A stretch of DNA of 64,000 bases from Methanogranum sp963676045 (GTDB lineage: Archaea; Thermoplasmatota; Thermoplasmata; Methanomassiliicoccales; Methanomethylophilaceae), in contig OY780938.1 of NCBI GenBank assembly GCA_963676045.1, forward strand, positions 868,001 to 932,000, written 5' to 3'. Shown piece by piece: positions 9,873-19,416 of the stretch (positions are counted from its first letter, which is position 1; each line of letters starts with the position of its first letter). Under the pieces are notes generated by a model. That model ran no database searches. It had not been told where the DNA came from and saw nothing but the letters and a program-made list of their open reading frames with translations. Both the position numbers and the translations under genes were made by a program.

Positions 9873-9906
9873 ATGGCGGGCGACCGCCATTTCATCTTTT
9901 ATTTTT
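9873..9906 (+). terminator. Hairpin plus U-tract
   Basis: ATGGCGG (9873-9879) pairs perfectly with CCGCCAT (9884-9890) across a 4-nt loop and is followed by a T-rich run. It lies 6 bp after the stop of the zinc-ribbon membrane protein. Confidence 0.7.
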
Positions 9907-9911
9907 CTAGA

Positions 9912-10799
9912 TCATCCCAATTCAAAGGATGTTATACCGAATACCCCGTTCCAATCCACTTTGGGACAGTTTCCTGTGTACATGCGTGTGGTCGAGAATA
10001 TCTGTTCCATACCCAGCATATCCACCAAAGCCCTCGCACTCGCATTCTTTCCCATTATATCCAGATATATCTCTTTTTTATTCAGGCCCTTGACCAATTC
10101 TGAGAAAATATCCAATGCGATATCATGAGTGTCGCAGAAAAGAGGCCCGATTTTGTATCCCCTGGAACATTCCCTTATAACCCCGAATCCTTTGATCTTA
10201 TTATTGACGACGTAGACTATGGACCTATGGGAATTCTTTATCCATGACCTTAAGAAATCCTCTCTTCTTGCAGGAAAATGGGAAGCATCGTAGGCTGATA
10301 GATCGTTGAAATTGACCGATGAAGCATCCACGAGATTTCTGCTGCCCCTGTTCATCGAGATATCGCGACCTACATAACGATGATTCAGGTTGTTGATGGC
10401 GAATCCGCTCTTCACGTAGTTCTGTATCTGCGATGACACGCCGTCGAGACCGACATTGCGACCTGGGTTCCTTTCGAATACCTCTTTCCATAACTGGTAC
10501 CCATTGCCCTGATGCCTGTGCTCTGGCATCACGATGTAGAGGCCTACGAATGAGAAATCGGAATCTGGATAATTCACAAAACCCAATGTGCTCACTATAT
10601 CGCCATTCGAATCTATGCCTGCCCAGAATCCCTTTGGGTCGCATGCGTAGAAATTCTCCGAATCGTGCAACCCTGGATTCCATCCTTCAAAATCAGCAGC
10701 AGATATCAGAATGCCCATCTCGTCTTTTGTCATGTTCCTAATCTCTGACAACACGCTATCATCTCCAAAGACGTAGTATATATGGCACTGATCAATCAT
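9912..10799 (-). CDS. GNAT-family N-acetyltransferase
   Basis: A 295-residue protein with an N-terminal GCN5-related acetyltransferase domain: FWAGIDSNGDIVSTLGFVNY and the acetyl-CoA loop region VMPEHRHQGNGYQLWKEVFE (about 88-108). A second domain (about 155-295) resembles the C-terminal extension of YitH/DUF1248-type GNAT proteins. The acyl acceptor is unknown. It is a single-gene unit, convergent with the zinc-ribbon gene and divergent from top6B with a 129-bp AT-rich spacer. Confidence 0.82.
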   Translation of the reverse strand: MIDQCHIYYVFGDDSVLSEIRNMTKDEMGILISAADFEGWNPGLHDSENFYACDPKGFWAGIDSNGDIVSTLGFVNYPDSDFSFVGLYIVMPEHRHQGNGYQLWKEVFERNPGRNVGLDGVSSQIQNYVKSGFAINNLNHRYVGRDISMNRGSRNLVDASSVNFNDLSAYDASHFPARREDFLRSWIKNSHRSIVYVVNNKIKGFGVIRECSRGYKIGPLFCDTHDIALDIFSELVKGLNKKEIYLDIMGKNASARALVDMLGMEQIFSTTRMYTGNCPKVDWNGVFGITSFELG

Positions 10800-10928
10800 A
10801 AACTATTGGGCCCATATCAACCATTAACGACATGATATCCCATTATGCGGTCAATAATGATCATATAACACACTATTGTGCAATTTTAGACTAAATAATA
10901 AAATAGACTATCACAATACCTCGACTGG

Positions 10929-12956
10929 ATGCCCTCTATCAGTAGCGATTCTAAAGCCGTAAAGGAAAAAGCCCCGACGGCACATCAGCTTGCAGCAAAA
11001 CAACAAGAGATCTCGGTAACCGAATTCTTCGAGAAGAACAAACAGATCCTAGGTTTCGATTCACGTCAAAAGTCTCTCATCATGGGCATTAAAGAAGCAG
11101 TGGACAACTCCCTGGATGCCTGTGAGGAAGGGGGCATACTGCCTGACATAATCGTTAAGGTCAGCCGCGGAGAGGATGACGACGATTTCATCGTGTACGA
11201 AGAGGATAACGGCCCCGGTATAGTGCATAAGATGATACCGAATGTATTCGGACGTCTTCTTTACGGTTCGAGATTCCATGCCTTGAGACAATCCAGAGGA
11301 CAGCAGGGTATCGGAATATCCGCGACCATAATGTTCGGAAATATAAACACTGGAAAACCTGCGCATGTGAGGTCCAAGATAGAGGGAGAGGACGAGGTCG
11401 CATGGCAGATGGACATATCGGTGGATACCAAGACGAACCGCCCCATAGTCACACATGACAAGGCATTCACATGGGAAGGCAAACAGCACGGAATCAGCGT
11501 GGAATACACAACGAAAGGCAGATATGTCACTGGAAAACAATCCATATTCGAATATCTTAAAGAGACCGCCATAGTCAACCCGCATGCGCGCATAGAATTC
11601 CATGACCCAGATGGCAAGATCTACACTTTCGAGAGGGCCACCGATCAGATGCCCCCGAGGTCAAAGGAGATCAAACCCCATCCAGAAGGGATGGAGATCG
11701 GGGACCTGATGAAATATGCGAACAACACACAGCAGAAGACTGTGAAGATGTTCCTTAAAAACGATTTTTCAAGGATAACCGACAGGATAGCGGATGAGAT
11801 CCTGGAAAAGGCATCTATAAATCCGGAATCCAAACCAGAGAAGCTTTCTCGTGATGATTTCAAGAATCTATTGAAATCCATAGACAATGTGAAGATAATG
11901 GCACCTCCCACAGATTGCCTCTCGCCTATAGGCGAGACATTGATCAAGAAGGGATTGATGCACATATTGGACGGCCTGCGTCCAGAATATTATGCCACAC
12001 CCATAACCCGTGCTCCCAAGACAGTCAACGGCAATCCTTTCATCATAGAGGCGGGGATAGTCTACGGTGGAGAGATACCCGGCGATACGCCAGTGCAGAT
12101 ATTGAGATTCGCTAACCGCGTACCCCTCCTATACCAACCTGGAGCATGCGCGATAACCAAAGCTGTCGCGGATGTCGACTGGAGAAGATACGGCCTCGAA
12201 CAGAGGGGCGGTAAGGGAGTTCCATACGGGCCTGCGATAATATTGGTGCACATCGCCTCCACGAAGGTTCCCTTCACCTCAGAGGGAAAGGAAGCAGTTG
12301 CGACATTCGATGAGATACAGTCCGAGATAAATCTCGCACTCAGGCTATGTGCCAGGAACTTGAAGAGCCATCTCAACAAGATGGAGAGGAAGGTCAAGAC
12401 GCATGCCAAATTCGAGATTGTTCAGGTGATACTGCCAGACCTCGCACAGAAATCTGCCAACATGCTCAAGAGGCCCGTTCCCGACCTCAGCAGGACGATA
12501 ACGAAGATAATGAACGTCGTATGGATAGAACCATCTGTCACCAAGAAAGGGAAGAACACACGTTCGTTCACATACACAATATACAACTACACTGCGCACC
12601 AGAGGAACATGCAACTTCACGCACAGCTACCTAAGGAATGCGTGAACCTCACATTGTTCACCAGTCCTCATTTCGTTGAGATGAATGAGGAAGGAAAGAC
12701 CACGTGGGAAATAAAGAACATTGAACCATCCACGCATATCGATCTAACATTCGAATTGAAAGGGGAGCTCGCAGATACTTTCGATGCGGATGACATCTAC
12801 ATCTCAGGCATCAATCCAGTCATAGTTATGGGAGCTGAGGCGTTGCCAGGAGATTGGGGGATAAAGGGATTGGAGATAGTTGAATCCGAGGACGATTACG
12901 TCCAAGATGATTCTGAGGAAAACGGTACGGAGGATGAAGACCTTGGAGACGAATGA
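10929..12956 (+). CDS. top6B: DNA topoisomerase VI subunit B
   Basis: The 675-residue ATPase subunit of the archaeal type IIB topoisomerase. The GHKL nucleotide fold shows the N box KEAVDNSLDACEEGG (Asn 60), the G1 box EDNGPG (about 92-97) and the G2 loop GQQGIGIS (about 124-131). The helix-two-turn-helix and transducer domains follow, with the catalytic Lys region near VDWRRYGLEQRGGKGVPYGP. A C-terminal Ig-like extension ends in an acidic tail. It couples ATP-driven gate closure to DNA cleavage by Top6A, whose gene overlaps its 3' end by 23 bp. Confidence 0.97.
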   Translation: MPSISSDSKAVKEKAPTAHQLAAKQQEISVTEFFEKNKQILGFDSRQKSLIMGIKEAVDNSLDACEEGGILPDIIVKVSRGEDDDDFIVYEEDNGPGIVHKMIPNVFGRLLYGSRFHALRQSRGQQGIGISATIMFGNINTGKPAHVRSKIEGEDEVAWQMDISVDTKTNRPIVTHDKAFTWEGKQHGISVEYTTKGRYVTGKQSIFEYLKETAIVNPHARIEFHDPDGKIYTFERATDQMPPRSKEIKPHPEGMEIGDLMKYANNTQQKTVKMFLKNDFSRITDRIADEILEKASINPESKPEKLSRDDFKNLLKSIDNVKIMAPPTDCLSPIGETLIKKGLMHILDGLRPEYYATPITRAPKTVNGNPFIIEAGIVYGGEIPGDTPVQILRFANRVPLLYQPGACAITKAVADVDWRRYGLEQRGGKGVPYGPAIILVHIASTKVPFTSEGKEAVATFDEIQSEINLALRLCARNLKSHLNKMERKVKTHAKFEIVQVILPDLAQKSANMLKRPVPDLSRTITKIMNVVWIEPSVTKKGKNTRSFTYTIYNYTAHQRNMQLHAQLPKECVNLTLFTSPHFVEMNEEGKTTWEIKNIEPSTHIDLTFELKGELADTFDADDIYISGINPVIVMGAEALPGDWGIKGLEIVESEDDYVQDDSEENGTEDEDLGDE

Positions 12957-14040
12957 GAGACATCAGATTGCACTTGAGAAGTTGACCACCGTCGTAGAAG
13001 GTCTCTACAACGAGCTATCTGCGGGAGAGATACCCGAGATGAAACTTGCACTCAGATCGAAGAAGAACATAGAATTCGATACCACTCATAATGTTTGGAA
13101 ATATGGTGGACTGAGGACATGCCGTACAGCCAAGACAGTACAGGGAGCTCAGATGATGCTCAGGACCGTCTACACCGCCGAATTCATAAACGAGATGATC
13201 CGCGAAGGCCACTCCTCCACCTTAAGGGAAATGTACTACATATCAGAAGGCTGGCACAATGCGAAATTCCACACACAGGACGAGAGCAACCTTCTCGCTG
13301 AGGACCTCGAGGTCATTTCAGGCTGCATGAGGGAGGATTTCAAACTCCGTCCTGAAGAGAGCGGTGCGCACATCTACGGAAATGTGGACTTCAGTACCAT
13401 GACGAAAAAAGGCATGAAGACCATAAACTGCATGGAGGATGTCGCAGAGACGGGTTTCGCAGTACCTTACAATGTCGATGATGGCACATTCGATATCAAA
13501 GGCGTGAGAGACTCCAAATTCGTCATGGCCATAGAGACTGGTGGTATGTACGCAAGGCTTGTAGAGAACGGCTTCCCTGAGAAATACAACTGCATACTCG
13601 TGCACCTTAGCGGACAACCTGCGAGAAGTACAAGGCGCATAATAAAGAAGTTGAACGAGGAGCATGGGCTTCCGATAACGGTGTTCACCGATGGCGATCC
13701 ATGGTCCTTCAGGATCTATGGCTCAGTCGCATACGGCGCCATAAAGACCGCGCACATATCCGAATACCTCGCAACACCCACTGCGCAATTCATCGGTATA
13801 ACGCCGTCGGATATCTTGAACTACGATCTACCGACCGACAAATTGAACGACAAGGACATAGGCGCATTGAATGCCGAGTTGTCAGACCCAAGATTCGCTG
13901 ATGAGTTCTGGGTCAATGAGATTCAGGCCATGTTGAGCATGGGAAAGAAATCTGAGCAACAGGCACTCGCCAAATATGGTCTCGACTATGTCACCGACAA
14001 GTATCTGCCTGAGAAACTAACACATATGGGAATATTGTGA
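12934..14040 (+). CDS. top6A: DNA topoisomerase VI subunit A
   Basis: The 368-residue DNA-cleaving subunit, related to Spo11. The winged-helix (CAP) domain contains the catalytic tyrosine in TLREMYYISEGW (Tyr pair at about 101-102). The Toprim domain shows the conserved Glu in FVMAIETGGM and the Asp pair in VFTDGDPWSF. The ATG at 12934 is preferred because GGAGG directly precedes it and it gives the standard length; a further upstream in-frame ATG would add 18 atypical residues. The overlap with top6B means the two subunits are made together. Confidence 0.96.
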   Translation: MKTLETNERHQIALEKLTTVVEGLYNELSAGEIPEMKLALRSKKNIEFDTTHNVWKYGGLRTCRTAKTVQGAQMMLRTVYTAEFINEMIREGHSSTLREMYYISEGWHNAKFHTQDESNLLAEDLEVISGCMREDFKLRPEESGAHIYGNVDFSTMTKKGMKTINCMEDVAETGFAVPYNVDDGTFDIKGVRDSKFVMAIETGGMYARLVENGFPEKYNCILVHLSGQPARSTRRIIKKLNEEHGLPITVFTDGDPWSFRIYGSVAYGAIKTAHISEYLATPTAQFIGITPSDILNYDLPTDKLNDKDIGALNAELSDPRFADEFWVNEIQAMLSMGKKSEQQALAKYGLDYVTDKYLPEKLTHMGIL

Positions 14041-14070
14041 GAATAACTCTTACTTAAAAAATAAAAGAGG

Positions 14071-14095
14071 TCCAGGCCTCAATTCGAGGCCTGGA
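14071..14095 (-). terminator. Hairpin over the lysK stop codon
   Basis: A perfect 10-bp inverted repeat (14071-14080 with 14086-14095, 5-nt loop) includes the TGA of the lysyl-tRNA synthetase gene. On the minus strand it is followed by a T-rich run (TCTTTTATTTTTTAAG). It lies between two convergent genes. Confidence 0.75.
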
Positions 14096-15623
14096 TGAAT
14101 CTGTTTATAACGAATTCCTTATCCATGCTTGCTAGGAATGGCCCCAATCTCGGACCGGCGGACTTGCCTATAAGGACAGAGTAGATGACCTTGAATGCGC
14201 CTTTTGCACCCAATGGTGAACTGTTCCCTACTTCCGAGATCGCATCGCTTATTGTCTTCGAATCCCAGCTGGAATGTTTCAACTTCTTTACCAACTCGCC
14301 GAACAACTCCTTGTCGTTCGAATTCAACTCCACTCCGGCAGGCATTGTGGAAGACACCGAGAATTTGACGATCTCCGGTGCGAAACCGTTCAACCAGTAT
14401 CTTACGCAACCTACTCTGCGCTCCAATCTCCTGAGATCGTCATCGCTGGCCTTTGAGACATCCTCGGTGCGGCCGATTATCTCGACAACGCCATCGAAGG
14501 AATCTGTCATCTGGACCACGTTCACGAGATGCCTGTAAGGTATCTGCAACGGCATCCTCTTGGGCACATGGTTGTGCTGAGCGATCTCATAAGCACGGAC
14601 GGAGTTCTCTTCGGACTCGGTGAATCCTCCCTCGAAGAACAACCTCTCCATCCTGTCATACTCGTCTGCCATGTCCAATGTCCCCATTCCGGAATCATAA
14701 TCGATGGTCTTGCTTGGATTGACCCTGAGGAAGAGATAGTTCAAAACCTCGGGAGGCGTCATGTTTATCGCATCCAGGCCTGTGACCGAACATCCGAGGG
14801 ACTTGTGCATCTGGCCTACTCCCTTTAATTGAACGAACTCGTATGGTATCGGCACTGGAGGCTTTGCATCGAATATCTCCTTTACTATCCTGATGCCTGT
14901 ATCATATGAACCGCCGGCGGCCGCGTGGTCCTTTCCGAATGGTTCCGCGGATGTGCCGAATATCGCCCACTTGGCAGGCCATTCGCATCTCCATGTAAGT
15001 TTGCCGTCCCCTTTCCTCACATCGGCCTTGCCGTGGTGTCCGCATGTGCAGTGATACTCCACGAACGGATATGAATATGTCTCGAAGATCGGATTGGTGA
15101 AACGTCCGCATTTCTCGCACAATGGATTATATGGTGCATAATTTGGATTGGCCTCCTTGCCGGAGACCTCGTTCAATATCTGTATCACCTGTTGCCTTCT
15201 CTTGAAGGTCATGTCTATCGCCTTGGCGAACTCCCCTCTCTCGTATAGCTCATGGGTCCAGATTATGTCGCACTTAACTCCTAGGGAATCCACTGCATCG
15301 AGGAATGGCTGAACGAAATGATGCGCATAATTCTCATGTTCACCGCATGGACATGGTATCTTGCATATCGGCATGCCGACATATTTCTCGAATTCCTTCG
15401 GAAGGAAATCATAACATCTTCTGAGTGGATCGAAAGAATCTATGAGGTAAATGAGCCTGACCTCTTTGCCGAGTCCTTCGACCGCGCTGCGTACCGATTC
15501 TCCTGTGATGGCCTCTCTGAGGCTGCCCACATGTATTATGCCAGTAGGACTTATTCCCGTAGCTATCAATGGATGTTCACAGGTATCGGCCACTTCTTTT
15601 GCAATAACGTCGGCCCAGTGCAT
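14079..15623 (-). CDS. lysS: Lysyl-tRNA synthetase, class I
   Basis: A 514-residue class I LysRS, the form typical of archaea. The HIGH-type signature lies in ATGISPTGIIHVGSLRE (about 21-37). The KMSKS-type loop is in GQMHKSLGCSVTG (about 275-287). A zinc-binding segment has CEKCGRF and CTCGHHG (about 170-200). The ATG at 15623 is preceded by GTGAT, whereas a GTG three codons upstream has no such site. Class I LysRS together with class II LysRS is known to aminoacylate tRNA-Pyl in some methanogens, but no class II enzyme is in view here. Confidence 0.96.
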   Translation of the reverse strand: MHWADVIAKEVADTCEHPLIATGISPTGIIHVGSLREAITGESVRSAVEGLGKEVRLIYLIDSFDPLRRCYDFLPKEFEKYVGMPICKIPCPCGEHENYAHHFVQPFLDAVDSLGVKCDIIWTHELYERGEFAKAIDMTFKRRQQVIQILNEVSGKEANPNYAPYNPLCEKCGRFTNPIFETYSYPFVEYHCTCGHHGKADVRKGDGKLTWRCEWPAKWAIFGTSAEPFGKDHAAAGGSYDTGIRIVKEIFDAKPPVPIPYEFVQLKGVGQMHKSLGCSVTGLDAINMTPPEVLNYLFLRVNPSKTIDYDSGMGTLDMADEYDRMERLFFEGGFTESEENSVRAYEIAQHNHVPKRMPLQIPYRHLVNVVQMTDSFDGVVEIIGRTEDVSKASDDDLRRLERRVGCVRYWLNGFAPEIVKFSVSSTMPAGVELNSNDKELFGELVKKLKHSSWDSKTISDAISEVGNSSPLGAKGAFKVIYSVLIGKSAGPRLGPFLASMDKEFVINRFIQASN

Positions 15624-15737
15624 TTTAATCACTCTTGATATGGAAGTTATATAAAAGAGATTTTCGGTCTATTTCTTAATTGATACAAATAATATGCACG
15701 ATAGGTTTTTATATGGTCTTATGATTCAAGAGAGATA

Positions 15738-15905
15738 ATGGCAAAGAAAAATGACAATACCTTCGCATCATCCGCTGGATTGATGAGGTACTTCGACACC
15801 GAAGATGACAGGGGTATCAGGATTAGCCCTAAGGTCGTCATAGGTATAGCCATTGCATTCTCTATACTGATACTTCTGTTACCTGTGTTCTTCCCGATGA
15901 ACTGA
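15738..15905 (+). CDS. secG: Preprotein translocase subunit Sec61-beta (SecG)
   Basis: A 55-residue tail-anchored protein of the Sec translocon. It opens MAKKNDNTFASSAGLMRYF, the archaeal Sec61-beta pattern of a basic start, an SSAGLMRYF box and an acidic DTEDD stretch. ISPKVVIGIAIAF then leads into the single membrane helix ending at PVFFPMN. The ATG follows AGAGAT by a short distance. It is divergent from lysK across a spacer with a TATA-like element. Confidence 0.93.
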   Translation: MAKKNDNTFASSAGLMRYFDTEDDRGIRISPKVVIGIAIAFSILILLLPVFFPMN

Positions 15906-15932
15906 TCCCTGTCCAACATCTGGCATCGATCA

Positions 15933-16766
15933 TTAGGTTTTAATTGGTTTCCATATAAGCATTCCCAATCTCATTTCCTGCTCCGATATGATGAGACCGT
16001 TGCTCTGATGCGTCATCACCACATCTGTCACGATCCCCTCTATTTCCGGAGAGATCTCACGGTATTGCGATATCCTTGACAATTCTGAGGATATGGCCTT
16101 ATCGACGGTCATATCGCTTCTTATTGTCTCGGAATAGAATCTCAATTCCGGTTCACGTCCTTGTGAAATCAGGAACTCATACGGATACCTTGTATTGTAT
16201 CCGTTGAAAGAATAGTCCCTTCCCAATTTTCTCCAGATCTCTAGGTTCATCCCTTTGTCCTCATTCGCCGATGATATGTAAACGCAATATCTAGATGCGA
16301 AATCCTCCATCCTCATTATATCATCGGGATTGTTGAGCGGAGGACACAATGATGAGAAGATGACATCGATATCGGGTATGGGCTCCATATCCTCCCATGT
16401 CGAATGCCTTACCTCCATGTTATCGATCTTGCTGTTGTTTATCTTCGATACAAGCCTATCGATCATTGGTATGCTGCTGTCAACGCAATACACCTTCTTG
16501 ACGTGATCCGCAAATGGCAGTGCGAAGAGACCTGGCCCGCATCCAACGTCCAATACCACCGACCCCTGATCCAATATCTTCATCTCCATCAGGTCGTTTA
16601 TGACCATGGAACGTATCTGAGAATAGTTCTCTCCCGTGTAACCTTCTGCCGAACGGTCCCAGCATGAGAATATCATGTCCTTTGAAAAATTCTCTCCGAA
16701 GAAGGGATGCCTTTCCCTGTCATGCTTCCATGTCTTGCATATCGATATCTCTTCGTAATCCATCAA
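15933..16766 (-). CDS. SAM-dependent methyltransferase linked to metal-chelate importer
   Basis: A 277-residue class I methyltransferase. Motif I is VVLDVGCGPGLFALPFA (about 82-98), motif II ends in YCVD, and a motif IV-like segment is DVIFSSLCPPLNNPDD (about 137-152). The start overlaps the stop of the upstream permease gene by 4 bp (ATGA), so it belongs to the importer operon. The acceptor is unknown; modification of the imported chelate or of a corrinoid is an inference from position only. It ends in TAA. Confidence 0.82.
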   Translation of the reverse strand: MMDYEEISICKTWKHDRERHPFFGENFSKDMIFSCWDRSAEGYTGENYSQIRSMVINDLMEMKILDQGSVVLDVGCGPGLFALPFADHVKKVYCVDSSIPMIDRLVSKINNSKIDNMEVRHSTWEDMEPIPDIDVIFSSLCPPLNNPDDIMRMEDFASRYCVYISSANEDKGMNLEIWRKLGRDYSFNGYNTRYPYEFLISQGREPELRFYSETIRSDMTVDKAISSELSRISQYREISPEIEGIVTDVVMTHQSNGLIISEQEMRLGMLIWKPIKT

Positions 16767-17857
16767 CTCACCAAAGTGTTCTTCTTACGAAGCAGGAGGT
16801 ATATCAATATAGGTGCACCGATCAAAGCGGTTATCGCACCAACTGGCAATATTATCGGGTTCAATAGGTCCTTTGCGATGATATCCGCTATGACCAACAG
16901 CAAAGACCCTGTCACAAGTGATGCTGGCAGAAGGTAGCGAAGATTGCTTCCTACGAATATGCGGGATATCTGCGGAGCTAGAAGGCATATGAAACCGATG
17001 GCCCCTACGAAACTGACCGCTATCGCCGTGGAGAAACATGCAAGGACGATTGCCGATGTCCTTATCCGTTTCACATCCACACCCAATGCCGTTGCCGTCT
17101 CATCCCCCATCCTCATTATGTCTATGTCCTTGATCATCCATGCCGCTATACCGACCGTGATGCATAATGTCACGGCCACATATGGTACCTGGCTCAATGT
17201 GGCATTGTTGAGGTCTCCGACAGCCCAGAACATCGCCTGTTTCACAGCATCTGCGTTTCCGAAATATTGCATTATAGTATTGGCCGCACTGAATAGATAC
17301 GATATCGATATGCCTACCAATATCATTGTCGTGGCCATCATGTTCCTGCGTGCTGATGCCAATAGTATTATCGCCGCAGGTATCAATGAGAAAAGGAACG
17401 CGTTGAACATCGTACCGAATGTTCCAGCAACCGCAGTTATACCAAATATTATGGCCATACCTGCACCGAATGCCGCACTTGAAGAGACCCCTAAAGTATA
17501 TGGTGTAGCCAGTGGGTTCTTCAAGATTGTCTGCACGATGCAACCTCCTACTGCGAGTATAGCCCCTACGAATATCGCCATCAAGACCCTTGGGGCATAT
17601 ACTTTCATTACGATCTCCTGGGTCTTCCAAGGTATATCAAAAAGTCCAGGTATCAACTGATTTATCAATGTCTCGTATACCTGCAAAGGCGTTATCGTCG
17701 TCGAACTTATCGTTATCGAATATGCGGACAGTATGAGGAGCAATGCTGTCACTATCAATATGTACGATATTCGTTTGGAACGTGACCTGCGGACGGTTTC
17801 CTTATCCTCATCTTCTTCTTTCGAACCGAATAATCTGGAAACCAGTCTGAAACTCAT
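16763..17857 (-). CDS. ABC transporter permease, FecCD/BtuC family
   Basis: A 364-residue polytopic permease. Its FecCD signature is YAPRVLMAIFVGAILAVGGC, then Q..LKNPLATPYTLGVSSSAAFGAG. An N-terminal cytoplasmic leader rich in charged residues (about 1-30, SKEEDEDKETVRRSRSKR) is longer than in the 1439 permease. The gene lies 48 bp after the binding-protein gene, with a stem-loop between them, and overlaps the methyltransferase by 4 bp. Confidence 0.92.
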   Translation of the reverse strand: MSFRLVSRLFGSKEEDEDKETVRRSRSKRISYILIVTALLLILSAYSITISSTTITPLQVYETLINQLIPGLFDIPWKTQEIVMKVYAPRVLMAIFVGAILAVGGCIVQTILKNPLATPYTLGVSSSAAFGAGMAIIFGITAVAGTFGTMFNAFLFSLIPAAIILLASARRNMMATTMILVGISISYLFSAANTIMQYFGNADAVKQAMFWAVGDLNNATLSQVPYVAVTLCITVGIAAWMIKDIDIMRMGDETATALGVDVKRIRTSAIVLACFSTAIAVSFVGAIGFICLLAPQISRIFVGSNLRYLLPASLVTGSLLLVIADIIAKDLLNPIILPVGAITALIGAPILIYLLLRKKNTLVS

Positions 17858-17884
17858 CTGTATCTACCACAATAAAATAGAAAT

Positions 17885-17898
17885 GGGGCATTTGCCCC
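17885..17898 (-). terminator. Intercistronic stem-loop
   Basis: GGGGCA pairs with TGCCCC across 2 nt, followed on the minus strand by ATTTCTATTTT. It sits between the binding-protein and permease genes of one operon and could reduce read-through or protect the 3' end, giving more binding protein than permease. That role is an inference. Confidence 0.5.
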
Positions 17899-17905
17899 GT
17901 GTTTA

Positions 17906-19324
17906 TCAATCTGTAGTGTAAATGAATACTCCCTGCGTGGAAACATCGTAATTCTCGATGCCCATCCATGCTACGTACTCATTATGCATCTGAATCGGAT
18001 CTATGCTGGAGTAATAGTCGGAATTTATTATATTGCCCATGTATGCTGCAAGCAATACTCCTCCTGTGCATCCATTCCTGAAATCCCCGGCGATCAAAGA
18101 TATGACCTCATCGGTCAGCAAAGAACGACTGCTAGCATCATTTGCTCCCTTGACTATTTCCGTATAATCGTTGGCCAGATAACCATGTTCAGGTGTGGTC
18201 GAGTACGATAAAGCACTGTATGTATACTTCACCATGTGCAAAAAGAAATAATCCACATAGATGTCTGAATCATCATTGAGAACTGCATCGACTTGAACTT
18301 TTACTGAATATGCCGAACTGGTTATGAAATTGTCAGTTGAAATAAGTGAGACCACATTCTTACCGCCAGCAAGGGTTATAGCCTGCCCCAGTGGATCGTT
18401 GTCCTTATAAAGCGAGATCGTCGTGTCCGTTTCCACCTGGAAATATCCGCTGTTACCGCTGTAATTCGACATTCCCACAACAGGCTTCTCATCCTCAGGT
18501 ATGGAACCAGATATCTCGATTAGCTTATCTCTGTAATCCAATAGCCAATCAACATATCCCTCCGCACGGTCCACCGCTCCGAAGATGTATCCTGCCTTCA
18601 AGACTCCCTGAACGAAACTGGATTTGGATGTATTAGTGAGATCCGGATTGTATAGTCCGAGATACAGTACGTCACAATCGATTATCTTTTCCTGCTTTGC
18701 CTCATAACTTGCGCTGCTTGAGAATATCAAGAGAACATCGAGGTCCAATGTGTTCAACATGTCATAGTCAGGGGTGTTCATGTTCACCATATTGGTTATG
18801 TTACTCTGCTGTTCTTCTGTGAAGTAAAAATCCTTGTACATATAAGGTGCGTTATCTACTGCAGCGACCTTATCTGCAAGACCTAGTATCAAACATAATT
18901 CGGTTGATTGATAATATTCACAACCTATTCTGGAGATTTCTGTGCTCATATCGCGCACGTTTCCCACACCATCCAGGAACCATATCCATGTCTCTGTACC
19001 GTTTGCGATGGCCCTTATCTGTTCAACATCCACACTGTTAATAGAACCGTCATTATTGGCATCGGCGAACGATAGGTTTATCTTCGATTCGATTTCTGTC
19101 AACTTGGTCTGATCGCTCGATTCAACTGCGGATATGTAACTCTCCACAAGAACGGCATCATCCTCATCGATGTCCCAATCCTTATCTGCATTACCGAAGA
19201 CCTCCAGATTCACATCCAGATTTATGCTGTCTTTATCCCCATTGCTATTCAATATGAGATATATCCCCGTACCGGATCCCACGAGGACAATCGCAACAAT
19301 GATCGCTATTATCTTTTTATCCAT
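17906..19324 (-). CDS. Dockerin-like domain fused to ABC substrate-binding protein
   Basis: A 472-residue membrane-anchored binding protein. An N-terminal helix (about 4-25) is followed by two dockerin/EF-hand-like calcium loops: NADKDWDIDEDD (about 45-56) and DANNDGSINSVD (about 88-99), each trailed by a short helix. A BtuF/FepB-type binding domain fills the rest (from about 125). The loops repeat the D-x-[DN]-x-D-G type spacing of type I dockerins. The ATG at 19324 gives an immediate MDKKIIAI signal; a TATA-like TTTTAATA about 25 bp upstream suggests a nearly leaderless message. It heads the operon with the permease and methyltransferase, divergent from the ATPase. Confidence 0.82.
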   Translation of the reverse strand: MDKKIIAIIVAIVLVGSGTGIYLILNSNGDKDSINLDVNLEVFGNADKDWDIDEDDAVLVESYISAVESSDQTKLTEIESKINLSFADANNDGSINSVDVEQIRAIANGTETWIWFLDGVGNVRDMSTEISRIGCEYYQSTELCLILGLADKVAAVDNAPYMYKDFYFTEEQQSNITNMVNMNTPDYDMLNTLDLDVLLIFSSSASYEAKQEKIIDCDVLYLGLYNPDLTNTSKSSFVQGVLKAGYIFGAVDRAEGYVDWLLDYRDKLIEISGSIPEDEKPVVGMSNYSGNSGYFQVETDTTISLYKDNDPLGQAITLAGGKNVVSLISTDNFITSSAYSVKVQVDAVLNDDSDIYVDYFFLHMVKYTYSALSYSTTPEHGYLANDYTEIVKGANDASSRSLLTDEVISLIAGDFRNGCTGGVLLAAYMGNIINSDYYSSIDPIQMHNEYVAWMGIENYDVSTQGVFIYTTD

Positions 19325-19416
19325 GTCAGGCAGATGGACTTGCAATATTAAAACATATCTTTAATCTAAATCGTAACACCAAAAATTATTAAATTCTATC
19401 TTCGTATTACTCAATC

